Virus record (IMG/VR): IMGVR_UViG_3300042465_001424
Location: 1 to 52,946 of that record
Direction: 5' to 3' (one strand)
DNA length: 52,946 nucleotides
Source: a virus
Positions within the stretch are counted from its first letter, which is position 1. Each line of letters starts with the position of its first letter. A model generated the notes under the pieces. That model was given only the letters and a program-made list of their open reading frames with translations. It was not told where the DNA came from and ran no database searches. The position numbers and the translations under genes were made by a program. Positions 16,588 to 26,135 of this stretch are shown piece by piece.

Positions 16588-18033
16588 ATGGCAGCAATTA
16601 CGCCTACGTTTGGAAGTATAGTTCCTTCTCAGAAGCAACAAGCTTTAAACACAAATTATTTGAATTTCACGGATCCAACTAATCCTGATTTTTCATCTTT
16701 CGCGCAGCAATACTTACCTGAAATCTACGAAGCTGAAGTAGAGCGTTACGGAAACAGAACTCTTTCTGGATTCTTACGTATGGTAGGAGCAGAAATGCCA
16801 ATGTCTTCTGATCAAGTTATCTGGTCAGAACAAAATAGATTACACGTTGCTTACAATGATGTTGAGATTATCGATGGTAATACCATTAGTATTCCTGTAG
16901 ACGTTACTCCGGCAAATCCTGCTGATTATGTAGCTAACGTGCTTTCTATCAACCAAACAATCGTTATTATGAACCCTGCTACAGGTGTTGAATTAAAAGC
17001 AATTGTAACTAACAAACCAACTGCTGATAATGGGACTGTAGATGTAGCTTCTTATACTACTGCTGCTTTGACTCCAACATTCACTGCTGGTGATTTAGTT
17101 AAAATCTTCGTTTTTGGTTCTGAGTATGCTAAAGGTTCTACTTTGGCTGGAGATGATTACCAATCAATTACACCTTCTTTCACTCAATTTTCTAACTCTC
17201 CAATCATTATCCGTAACAAATATGTTGTTAATGGTTCTGACACTGCACAAGTAGGATGGGTAGAAATTGCAACTGAAGATGGTGCTGGTGGATTCTACTG
17301 GTATTTGAAAGCTGAGTCTGAAACAAGATTACGTTTTGAAGATTATCTTGAAATGTCTGTTGTTGAGGGTGAATTAGCTGCAACTGGTTCTGCTGCTGCA
17401 ACTGCTGGTAAAAAAGGTACTCAAGGTTTATTCTCTGCTGTTCAAGATAGAGGTAATGTATTGAATAACTTTACTGCTACAGGAGGTTTAAATGATTTTG
17501 ATTCAATCCTTAAAAACTTAGATACTCAAGGAGCAATTGAAGAAAACATGTTATTCTTAAATCGTCAAACATCTTTAGACTTTGATGATATGCTTGCTAA
17601 ATTATCTGCTGGATCTGCGGGTGGGGTTGCTTACGGTTTGTTTGAAAACTCTGAAGAAATGGCTTTGAACTTAGGTTTCTCTGGATTCCGTAGAGGTTCT
17701 TACGATTTCTACAAAACTGACTGGAAATACTTAAATGATGCGTCTACTCGTGGAGCTGTTGCAAATTCTGGTATTGATGGTATCTTGGTTCCTGCTGGAA
17801 CTTCTACAGTTTACGATCAAATCTTAGGAACTAATATCCGTAGACCATTCTTACATGTTCGTTATAGAGCTGCACAAGCTGACGATAGAAGAATGAAATC
17901 ATGGGTAACTGGATCTGTTGGAGGTGCTTACACATCTGATCTTGATGCAATGGAGGTAAACTTCTTGTCTGAAAGATGTTTATGTGTTCAAGGAGCTAAC
18001 AACTTTGTATTGTTTACTTCGGTAACAGTATAA
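16588..18033 (+). CDS. Major capsid protein
   Basis: 481 residues, expected HK97 fold, with 'ITPTFGSIVPSQKQQALN' at the N-terminus and Gly/Ala-rich loops. Synonymous codon choice shifts toward C-ending codons for Ile, Phe, Asn and Tyr and toward GCT, TCT and GGT. This differs from the A/T-ending bias of the neighbours and points to very high expression. A strong terminator hairpin follows at 18050-18085. Order after scaffold and size support the call; no sequence motif is diagnostic by eye. Confidence 0.85.
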   Translation: MAAITPTFGSIVPSQKQQALNTNYLNFTDPTNPDFSSFAQQYLPEIYEAEVERYGNRTLSGFLRMVGAEMPMSSDQVIWSEQNRLHVAYNDVEIIDGNTISIPVDVTPANPADYVANVLSINQTIVIMNPATGVELKAIVTNKPTADNGTVDVASYTTAALTPTFTAGDLVKIFVFGSEYAKGSTLAGDDYQSITPSFTQFSNSPIIIRNKYVVNGSDTAQVGWVEIATEDGAGGFYWYLKAESETRLRFEDYLEMSVVEGELAATGSAAATAGKKGTQGLFSAVQDRGNVLNNFTATGGLNDFDSILKNLDTQGAIEENMLFLNRQTSLDFDDMLAKLSAGSAGGVAYGLFENSEEMALNLGFSGFRRGSYDFYKTDWKYLNDASTRGAVANSGIDGILVPAGTSTVYDQILGTNIRRPFLHVRYRAAQADDRRMKSWVTGSVGGAYTSDLDAMEVNFLSERCLCVQGANNFVLFTSVTV

Positions 18034-18049
18034 ATATTTATTGTAAATT

Positions 18050-18085
18050 TCGCCCTTGTTAAATTACGAGGGCGACTTTTACTTT
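18050..18085 (+). terminator. Intrinsic terminator after the major capsid gene
   Basis: Stem TCGCCCTTGT (18050-18059) pairs with ACGAGGGCGA (18066-18075) through ten positions including one G.T wobble, with the 6-nt loop TAAATT, followed by the T-rich run CTTTTACTTTTT. It probably limits read-through so that capsid message exceeds that of the tail genes. Confidence 0.75.
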
Positions 18086-18111
18086 TTAAAAACAATTAAT
18101 TATATTATATT

Positions 18112-18876
18112 ATGTCAAAAACACAAGCCCCTATCGCGGAAGCATGGGAACAAAAAGATAGAACATATTTGTTAACCGGTACTCATAGTCCATTAACATA
18201 CACAATCTCTTCAAGGCATTCAGCAAGATTTCCATTATTATGGTTTGACGCTACAACAGGAGAGCAAAAAGAATTAAGATATGCAACTAATATGAATACT
18301 CCATTTATTGAAGAACAAAAAGGAGAAGCTACATTAGGTCATATTATGTTTAAAAATGGTACTTTGTTTGTGCCAAAAGAGAAACAAAACTTACAAAAAT
18401 TATTATCTTTATATCACCCAATGTTAAATAAAAAATATCGTGAGTTTAGCGCTGTTCAAAAAGCAACAAACGAATTGGATATTTTAGAATTACAAGTTGA
18501 AGCAATGACAGCTGCAATGGGTATGGATATAGATCAAGCTGAAGCGATTATACGTGTTGAGGTTGGATCTAAGGCGTCTAAGATGACTTCTAAGGAGATA
18601 AAAAGAGATTTGTTACTATTTGCCAGAAGTAATCCTAGTTTGTTCTTAGAACTGGCTAATGATGAAAATGTACAACTTCGTAATTTTGCGATTAAAGCAT
18701 GCGAGGCAAATATTATCAAACTATCACAAGATCAAAGAGATTTTAAATGGGCAAGTAACGGCAAGAAATTAATGACCGTTCCATTTGATGAAAATCCTTA
18801 TTCCGCTATGGCAGCATTCTTCAAGACCGATGAAGGCGTTGAGATCTACCAATCAATAGCGAAAAAATTTGAATAA
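18112..18876 (+). CDS. Conserved phage structural-region protein of unknown function
   Basis: 254 residues. The N-terminal part has beta strands and aromatic residues (YLLTGTHSPLTYTI, FPLLWFDATTG), while the C-terminal half is helical and charged, ending 'YQSIAKKFE'. There is no enzyme motif. Its position directly after the major capsid gene and its own leader (TATATTATATTATG) suggest a head-decoration, head-completion or assembly factor. The gene sits between two hairpin terminators (18050 and 18895), so it may be expressed as a separate unit. Confidence 0.5.
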   Translation: MSKTQAPIAEAWEQKDRTYLLTGTHSPLTYTISSRHSARFPLLWFDATTGEQKELRYATNMNTPFIEEQKGEATLGHIMFKNGTLFVPKEKQNLQKLLSLYHPMLNKKYREFSAVQKATNELDILELQVEAMTAAMGMDIDQAEAIIRVEVGSKASKMTSKEIKRDLLLFARSNPSLFLELANDENVQLRNFAIKACEANIIKLSQDQRDFKWASNGKKLMTVPFDENPYSAMAAFFKTDEGVEIYQSIAKKFE

Positions 18877-18893
18877 TACGTAATATTAATATA

Positions 18894-18925
18894 TAGGCGG
18901 TGGCTTTGGTTACCGCCTTAATATT
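18894..18925 (+). terminator. Hairpin, likely terminator
   Basis: AGGCGGT (18895-18901) pairs with ACCGCCT (18912-18918) across a 10-nt loop, and AT-rich flanks (TAATATTAATAT and TTAATATTATAAT) could extend it. The downstream run is TAATATTATAATAAAAA, not a clean T-tract, so termination strength is uncertain. Confidence 0.5.
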
Positions 18926-18941
18926 ATAATAAAAATAACAG

Positions 18942-19637
18942 ATGGCAATAAATGTAGATACGGTTTATAGAACCGTTTTATTAATTATCAATAAGGAACA
19001 ACGAGGTTATATAACCCCTGATGAATTTAATAAAACAGCAACGCAAGTTCAACTAGAAATATTCAATGAATATTTTGAAAATCTAAATCAGCAAATCCGT
19101 ATACCGGATAATGATACAGAGTATAGCGATCGTGTTAAAAATTTACAACAAAAAATTGCTATTTTCCAAACAGATGGAACTTGTTTGCCTACTACAGGCG
19201 GATTTAACATTCCAGCAGTAACTGACTTTTATAAGTTAGGTACAGTCATTTATAATGATGACAAAGAAATTCAATATGTTCAACCAAATGAATTATTAGA
19301 ATTGAATCTATCTCCAATAACCAAACCTTCTTATTATTGGCCAGTATATACTTATAAAGATTTTATAATTAAAGTATACCCAACAACTATAACTTCTGGT
19401 ATTTCTTGTACTTATGTTAGAAAGCCGGCTAATCCAGTATGGAATTTTGTTCTAGGCACAAACCAGCAATATATATATGATAGCGCTTCCTCTGTTCCGT
19501 TTGATTTGCACCCAATAGAGCAAACAAACTTAGTAACCAGGATACTTTTATATTCGGGCATCGTTATTAAAGATCCTCAAATTATACAAATAGCTGCTCA
19601 ACAAGTACAAGCGGAAACCATTAATTCAAAAAGCTAA
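18942..19637 (+). CDS. Head-tail connector (ring) protein candidate
   Basis: 231 residues. The N-terminal pattern 'VDTVYRTVLLIINKEQRGYITPDEFN' is one I associate with the first connector gene of Bacteroidota podoviruses, located after the capsid gene. A Pro/Tyr-rich central segment (SYYWPVYTYKD) follows, then a helical C-terminus. It is expected to sit below the portal in the neck. There are no catalytic residues. The next gene follows after 6 nt. Confidence 0.55.
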   Translation: MAINVDTVYRTVLLIINKEQRGYITPDEFNKTATQVQLEIFNEYFENLNQQIRIPDNDTEYSDRVKNLQQKIAIFQTDGTCLPTTGGFNIPAVTDFYKLGTVIYNDDKEIQYVQPNELLELNLSPITKPSYYWPVYTYKDFIIKVYPTTITSGISCTYVRKPANPVWNFVLGTNQQYIYDSASSVPFDLHPIEQTNLVTRILLYSGIVIKDPQIIQIAAQQVQAETINSKS

Positions 19638-19643
19638 TAAAGT

Positions 19644-20861
19644 ATGTCATTCCCAAACAATGGTTTAATCACCGAAACAAATAGACAGTATTACGCAGGG
19701 TCTCAAGGGTTTCAAGCCGATGGAGTTACGGCCTCATTTACTTTTACTTTTGATACCGATTTAATTTTAGGTAATGCATTAGCATGGAACCCATCGACAC
19801 CTGAATATGCGCTAAACAATTTTAAATTATATATTAGCGTAGATGGTTTAATATATACTGAATACATTACCGCATATACTTTAAATAAAAATACAATAAC
19901 ATTCCCTTATGATATAGACCCAGGAGATGTTATAGTTGTACAATTAAAAAGTTTAGATGGCGGGATGTATGGCGATAAAGATGCATATGGCCTTACCGTA
20001 GAAGAAAACTATGGCAGTTATGCTTATATATCTTTAAACGATATTATAAATAATTTTTTAGTTGCTTACGTAGGATCTGGTAAATTAATAGCAGATGTTA
20101 AAAGAACAGATGTTATATTTCATGCAAAAAGAGGATTACAAGAGTTTAGTTATGATACATTAAAAAGTGTTAAGTCTCAAGAATTAACAATACCGCCAAG
20201 CTTAAGTTTAGCAATACCACAAGATTATGTTAACTATGTTAAAATGTCGTGGGTTGATAGTTCCGGAGTAAAACACATTATATACCCAACAACATTAACA
20301 AGTAATCCTACGCAATTACCTATACAGGATAATTTAGGTATACCAATTCAGAGTAACTTTGATGATAATATAGATGGCACATCATTAACTGATGAACGTT
20401 GGAAAACACAAAACAATGGAATAATTGTTAATAATCTTAATTTTATACAAGGTATAAATGGCGGTTATTCTTACGGAAACAATTATGGCAGATTTGGAGA
20501 ACGATATGGATTGGATCCTCAATATGCAAATGCTAATGGTAGTTTTACAATTAATGAAAGAGAAAACAAGTTTTCATTTAGCAGTGATCTTGTGGGCTCA
20601 TTGATTATATTAGAATATATATCTGACGGATTAGCTTATGATCTAGATACTAAGATACCTAAGATGGCAGAAGAGGCTATGTACTTACATATTTTATATA
20701 GTATACTTTCTACTAGAAGTAATGTGCAAGAATATATAGTTCAAAGATTTAAGCGTGAACGTTCCGCAATGTTACGGAATACAAAAATAAGATTATCTAA
20801 TATCAAGTTAGAAGAAATCACTCAGGTTATGAGAGGAAAATCTAAATGGATTAAACACTAA
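19644..20861 (+). CDS. Connector/tail ring protein
   Basis: 405 residues. An N-terminal beta-rich region (TASFTFTFDTDLILG, LYISVDGLIYTEYI) and a C-terminal helical region (MAEEAMYLHILYSIL, RFKRERSAMLRNTKIRLSNIKLEEI) match the two-part make-up of podovirus neck proteins. It is followed after 6 nt by the largest tail gene. The function is inferred from gene order. Confidence 0.55.
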   Translation: MSFPNNGLITETNRQYYAGSQGFQADGVTASFTFTFDTDLILGNALAWNPSTPEYALNNFKLYISVDGLIYTEYITAYTLNKNTITFPYDIDPGDVIVVQLKSLDGGMYGDKDAYGLTVEENYGSYAYISLNDIINNFLVAYVGSGKLIADVKRTDVIFHAKRGLQEFSYDTLKSVKSQELTIPPSLSLAIPQDYVNYVKMSWVDSSGVKHIIYPTTLTSNPTQLPIQDNLGIPIQSNFDDNIDGTSLTDERWKTQNNGIIVNNLNFIQGINGGYSYGNNYGRFGERYGLDPQYANANGSFTINERENKFSFSSDLVGSLIILEYISDGLAYDLDTKIPKMAEEAMYLHILYSILSTRSNVQEYIVQRFKRERSAMLRNTKIRLSNIKLEEITQVMRGKSKWIKH

Positions 20862-20867
20862 AATTAA

Positions 20868-23800
20868 ATGGCAGAAGTAAAAAATAGTTTTTTATCGTCT
20901 AAAATGAATAAAGATTTAGACGATAGACTTATCCCTAATAGTGAATATAGAGATGCCTTAAATATAGAAGTAGGTAAATCTGAAACAAATAATATTGGGG
21001 TATTACAAAACGTATATGGGAATGTTAAGATTACATCGGAAACTAATCCAGATTTGGAATGTATCGGTACTTTTATGGATAATGAAAATAATCGTATATT
21101 CCAATTCTTAACGGACTATATTGATCAATTCCCTAATAATATTACATACCCTACATCGGGGACAATGAAAATAGTAGTATATGATTTTGACGATACTTCA
21201 GCATATATAACATTAGTAGATGGTTTATTTTTAAATTTTGCTAAAAACAAACAATTTAAAATAACAGGTGTAAATTTAGTTGAAGGATTATTATTTTGGA
21301 CTGATAATAGAAATCAACCTAGAAAAATAAATGTTAATTTAGCAAATCCTAATAATTTAACAATACCAACATATTATACGACTGAAGAACAAATTTCAGT
21401 TGCAAAATATGCTCCGGTAGATCCTATAACATTATATAGAAAAATAACTGCAACAGTAAATGACGCTAGTTTAAATCCTATTATAGTTTTAGAGGGGGAA
21501 ATTGCTATTGTTCCAGGAATGACAATAATATCAGAAAACATAACTGGAGCAGACTATATAATAGTTACAGATGTTACTATTGATACAATAGCGTCTACAA
21601 CTACAATAACATTATACGAAGCACCTACGGCTACTATAATAAATGGAGAAGAGTTAACCTTTTTAATATCAACTATGTCGGACAAATCAGATGTGCCTTC
21701 ATGGCCTGGTGATCCAGCCTTTTTAGAAGATAAATATGTTCGCTTTAGTTATCGTTTTAAATACGATGATAATGAGTATTCATTAATGGCTCCATTTACA
21801 CAAATAGCTTATATACCAAAACAAAAGGGCTATTTTATTGCGGGGGACGAAACCGATGCATATAGAAGTACTATTGTAAATTGGTTTGAAAACAATATAA
21901 ACAATATTGAATTAATAATACCATTTCCAGATAAAATAAACAATATACTTAATAGTTACAAAATACAAGAGATTGACATTTTATATAAAGAATCAGATTC
22001 TACCGCTATTAAAGTTTTTGAAACAATACCTATTTCTGCTATAAATATATCTAGTAATAATTATTATATACAACCATATCAATCTCAAAAACCATATAAA
22101 ACATTACCAGAAGACCAAACGGTAAGAGTATATGATAAAGTACCCGTTAGAGCAAAGGCGCAGGAGTCCGCTGGGAATAGAATAATTTATGGTAATTATT
22201 TTGATAAATATACTTGTTTATCTTCTATAAATTATAATATGTCGGTTCAAACTAAATCTTCCGTAGGAACTAATTTTATAGAATACCCAAATCATACATT
22301 AAAAAAGAATAGAAATTATCAGGTAGGATTTGTATTGGCTGATAAATTTGGAAGACAATCCCCGGTTATATTATCAACTGTGGATTTAACAAGTACAAAT
22401 ATTGGCGGTGGTAATTTTGCTAAAGGTTCTACAGTATATTCAGGCTATGAAGATACACTTTTGTTTACAGATGTACGATCTTGGTTTGGAGATGCCTTAA
22501 TATTATATTTAAACGCCCCGATAGATCAAGCAAGATCTATTCCAAGTGGTACGCCAGGTTTGTATGCAATAGCAACGTCAAATTCTGGTTTTGCAATTAC
22601 AGCGTCAACAATAACCGATACAATATATAAATATACTTTAGATACAACGGCTACATTAAATACGCCCCCAGCCAATGGTAATATAATGAGGGGCTTTTAT
22701 ACAGATTACGTTAAAGTTTTATCAAATCCAATACCTACAGTAAACCCTAATGAGTACACAATAACTACAAGTGGTAGAGTTGGTGATATATATAAATATG
22801 TGTCTCAAGCAGGAGGCATAAAAGATATTAAATTTGTTTACGAATACAATCCTATTGGTTGGTATTCATATAAAATAGTTGTAAAGCAACAAGAGCAAGA
22901 TTACTATAATGTATATTTGCCCGGTATGTTAAACGGGTATCCTAAAAGCCAAACCTCAGGGTCTCAAGTCGTATATTCAGGCAGTGGAGTTACTGCAACT
23001 TCAACATTAGAAAACGGTATAAATACCACGCAATTTCCAGTAAGTGAAACTGGTAATACATCTCATATTGTATTGATTAATGACAATATTAATAAAGTGC
23101 CTAGAGACTTATCTGAAGTTGGGCCGGATCAAAAACAATATAGAAGTAGCGTTCAATTATATGGGCGTGTTGAAAACGCAGAAGCAAATATTGAAATAAT
23201 AGGATTACCGCCTGCTTATTCAGCAAAAGTAAGAACTATAGAATATAGTACCACAACCGTTGGACAAGGGGATTTTTCATTAATAAAGCCAGGTGATGGT
23301 ATTCAATGTGTTGAGGCTAATACGCCCGCTCCTAATACAGTTTCCGGAACTACTACGGGTGGTACAATGCCTAACCTTTATAGATGGCTAGGTGATACAG
23401 TGGTAGTGTCTAATGTAATTGTAGGAACTATAGGAACTATAACAATATCTTCACCTAACTGGGTATTGCAAGCAGCACAAAATCCAATTCCATCCCCTCA
23501 GCCGGGGAGTGGTGATTATAGAACTTTTATAATTACTAGAGCAGAAAATAGACAATATTTTCCTACTAGGAAAGCAGATACTGTAATATCTATTGCGTCT
23601 GCGGATGAATTTAATTTTTTAGACAGTTCTGAAGATAATTTAAGCGGAACAGCAGGTTTAAATTTTTATCAATTACAAACGAAACCTCTAATAGGTAGAG
23701 TTTCCACCGTTAATAAAATAGGAGTAATTGCTGCTGATATGATACCGTTTTTAGGAGTATATGAAACAAGACCAGAACAGAGTTTATTAGAATTATTTTG

Positions 23801-26087
23801 GGAAACTGCTACAACAGGATTAATATCTGATTTAAACGCAGATGTACTAACTGGTTTTGATGGCCCTTCTAGTTTTGGAGAGTTTGTATATCGTCATTAT
23901 GAAGATCAAAATCCTTTAGGGACAGATTTAGACCCCGCTAATTACGGGGATCCTAATTCAAAATATATAACAAGTGAATTCTACGTATTAGATCAAACCG
24001 GATTTCCTTTGCCGAACACATCTGTTACTATATTATCTGTAAAAGATAACTCTGGGCCTCCTGGTTTAGACAGGTCTGCTGAGTTTGGTCTTGAAACAAT
24101 TATTGGACCGGTTAATAAATTTAAATTAAAAATTCTTTCTAGATTTGTATTTAATAACAATGCAGCTACCGCTGAAAGTTATACTTTTGTGTTTAATGTA
24201 ATAGACTTAGATGACCCTTCTACGGCGACCAAATTAACTATTAACGGCAGACTACGGAATATTGCGCCTGAGATAACAACTACAGAGACGCTTTATAATA
24301 TAACCCAAGATACAACAAGCATTGTAACTTTAGATGCTGTAAACGGAGCGTATTTTGACCCGTTAGGCCCGCCGCCTATTCCTCCAACAGGCGTAAAAAC
24401 AGGATTGTGGTGGACTATAGTTGGGGGTGATACACCTATACCGTCTTTTTATATAGATCCTATTTCAGGTGAATTAGAATTAAGAAACCCTAGCGTATCG
24501 CTTGGTATATATAATTTAGTTATAAAAGTACAGGACGCGGTTAATACTGGCACAGGCGCAATATTGCCGGTTGAAGGAACAGACTTTGGTACAAAATTCA
24601 ATATAAAAACATTTACAATAAATGTTGGAGACGATCCGGTTCCATTTTGGTTAAGACCTAATTACGCAAGTAATATTGTAACAAACCCAATACCTTGTAG
24701 TGGTCCGACTATAGCTCCTCCTGTTTATGGTATGGCTTATATAGGGCCTAATGCTGAAGTAAACTCCGATTATATGCCTGAAATTCCTTTTTCTGGTAAA
24801 ATATATCAATTTGTTGATAATATAGAGGTTAAAAACGCAACTGCTTCTAGCGAGCCATCAGCAATACCTTTAGGATTAAAGAAAGGTGAATATAGATTTA
24901 GCATAGAGTTACAAGTAGGAGCCCCTAGTATTTGCGGTGGATTAGGGTTTGCCACAATTAAAGCAGAAGGTGAAATATATTTATATAAAAGGATATACAC
25001 GCTTGATGGAACAAATCCATGGGTTTTAAGTGCTAATGAAAATAACTATGGAATAACACCCCCTATATATAGAATAGGACCCTTAGTTGTGTCCACTATA
25101 GATGATGGTAGTGGTGGAATAATTTTTGGTCAACCACAAACATTAACAACTTCTTTTACAGTAGAAGCAGACGAATCTATCTTCCCAGCCATTTATGAAT
25201 ATGCAGTAGGGGTTAAATTAATGCAGGAGCGCTCAAATGCTGATCTGGCAAACCCATGGCTTAGAATATATGGCAACGATGCGAATTACAGTTACAACCA
25301 AACATTGCCGTTTACTCCACCAAGACCGCCAATAACAACCGCCTACCCTTTTTATACTGGTATAGCGGAATACAGTATTAACCCTTTAATTCCAGGTGAA
25401 ACTTCTGCCGTTCCTTATACAACACAAGACGCAATACGTGGTACAGATTTTAATTCGCTTATAAACGACGTTAGTTCTGGTACAATATTGCCTTTAGACG
25501 AATCAGTTAAAATTATTTTAACCACAGCTAATGAACAAATTGTGCCAGGTCTGTTTTACACTTTTACTTCTTCAACTATTTCTACATTTAATGGATATGT
25601 TGCTGGAATAAATATTGATAACAATCCTAATAAAATTGCTTTACAATTATTATTCCCTTATAGTGGAAGCGTGCCTGGTGATTTAGCAGGTGGTAATATT
25701 AAGGTTGAAACAGTGCTTCAAACTGATCCTCCGTCGATAGGTGTATTATATGCAAACACAGTAGAAGGAACAGAGATAAAAAGACTGTATACAGATTCTG
25801 CGTTTACTCAAAAATGGATACCGCCTGTGGCAGATAGATTTTATAATTTCCAAACTATTAAAGATTATAACCCTGGCGATGTTACATTTGGTGGTATGAC
25901 ACCATTAAGATACAGTAAATATCCATATTATTGCGCTAAATTTAATGCGTACGGAGAAGTTATAGATCAAATAGCACCTATGCCAAACGTTCAAACATCT
26001 TGGGAGGGACAAAACCCAGAAAATTCAGGACTAATAGTTCCTGTTGAAAATTATAGTTACAACATGTATTATATATCCACACCGTAA
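20868..26087 (+). CDS. Giant tail stabilisation/nozzle-type protein
   Basis: 1739 residues. The N-terminus (FLSSKMNKDLDDRLIPNSEYRDA) is a signature of the large 'stabilisation' proteins of crAss-like and related phages. The body is Thr/Asn/Tyr-rich beta structure. Around residues 1135-1245 lies a cadherin-like or Ig-like segment (ITQDTTSIVTLDA... YNLVIKVQDA), a type of domain used for sugar or cell-surface contact. It probably forms part of the tail barrel that contacts the receptor or channel. The next gene, 48 nt downstream, also resembles a tail-stabilisation protein. Confidence 0.65.
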   Translation: MAEVKNSFLSSKMNKDLDDRLIPNSEYRDALNIEVGKSETNNIGVLQNVYGNVKITSETNPDLECIGTFMDNENNRIFQFLTDYIDQFPNNITYPTSGTMKIVVYDFDDTSAYITLVDGLFLNFAKNKQFKITGVNLVEGLLFWTDNRNQPRKINVNLANPNNLTIPTYYTTEEQISVAKYAPVDPITLYRKITATVNDASLNPIIVLEGEIAIVPGMTIISENITGADYIIVTDVTIDTIASTTTITLYEAPTATIINGEELTFLISTMSDKSDVPSWPGDPAFLEDKYVRFSYRFKYDDNEYSLMAPFTQIAYIPKQKGYFIAGDETDAYRSTIVNWFENNINNIELIIPFPDKINNILNSYKIQEIDILYKESDSTAIKVFETIPISAINISSNNYYIQPYQSQKPYKTLPEDQTVRVYDKVPVRAKAQESAGNRIIYGNYFDKYTCLSSINYNMSVQTKSSVGTNFIEYPNHTLKKNRNYQVGFVLADKFGRQSPVILSTVDLTSTNIGGGNFAKGSTVYSGYEDTLLFTDVRSWFGDALILYLNAPIDQARSIPSGTPGLYAIATSNSGFAITASTITDTIYKYTLDTTATLNTPPANGNIMRGFYTDYVKVLSNPIPTVNPNEYTITTSGRVGDIYKYVSQAGGIKDIKFVYEYNPIGWYSYKIVVKQQEQDYYNVYLPGMLNGYPKSQTSGSQVVYSGSGVTATSTLENGINTTQFPVSETGNTSHIVLINDNINKVPRDLSEVGPDQKQYRSSVQLYGRVENAEANIEIIGLPPAYSAKVRTIEYSTTTVGQGDFSLIKPGDGIQCVEANTPAPNTVSGTTTGGTMPNLYRWLGDTVVVSNVIVGTIGTITISSPNWVLQAAQNPIPSPQPGSGDYRTFIITRAENRQYFPTRKADTVISIASADEFNFLDSSEDNLSGTAGLNFYQLQTKPLIGRVSTVNKIGVIAADMIPFLGVYETRPEQSLLELFWETATTGLISDLNADVLTGFDGPSSFGEFVYRHYEDQNPLGTDLDPANYGDPNSKYITSEFYVLDQTGFPLPNTSVTILSVKDNSGPPGLDRSAEFGLETIIGPVNKFKLKILSRFVFNNNAATAESYTFVFNVIDLDDPSTATKLTINGRLRNIAPEITTTETLYNITQDTTSIVTLDAVNGAYFDPLGPPPIPPTGVKTGLWWTIVGGDTPIPSFYIDPISGELELRNPSVSLGIYNLVIKVQDAVNTGTGAILPVEGTDFGTKFNIKTFTINVGDDPVPFWLRPNYASNIVTNPIPCSGPTIAPPVYGMAYIGPNAEVNSDYMPEIPFSGKIYQFVDNIEVKNATASSEPSAIPLGLKKGEYRFSIELQVGAPSICGGLGFATIKAEGEIYLYKRIYTLDGTNPWVLSANENNYGITPPIYRIGPLVVSTIDDGSGGIIFGQPQTLTTSFTVEADESIFPAIYEYAVGVKLMQERSNADLANPWLRIYGNDANYSYNQTLPFTPPRPPITTAYPFYTGIAEYSINPLIPGETSAVPYTTQDAIRGTDFNSLINDVSSGTILPLDESVKIILTTANEQIVPGLFYTFTSSTISTFNGYVAGINIDNNPNKIALQLLFPYSGSVPGDLAGGNIKVETVLQTDPPSIGVLYANTVEGTEIKRLYTDSAFTQKWIPPVADRFYNFQTIKDYNPGDVTFGGMTPLRYSKYPYYCAKFNAYGEVIDQIAPMPNVQTSWEGQNPENSGLIVPVENYSYNMYYISTP

Positions 26088-26135
26088 AAGACTATAATTA
26101 AACTAAAAACATTATAAAACAAGTGATTATAAAAT

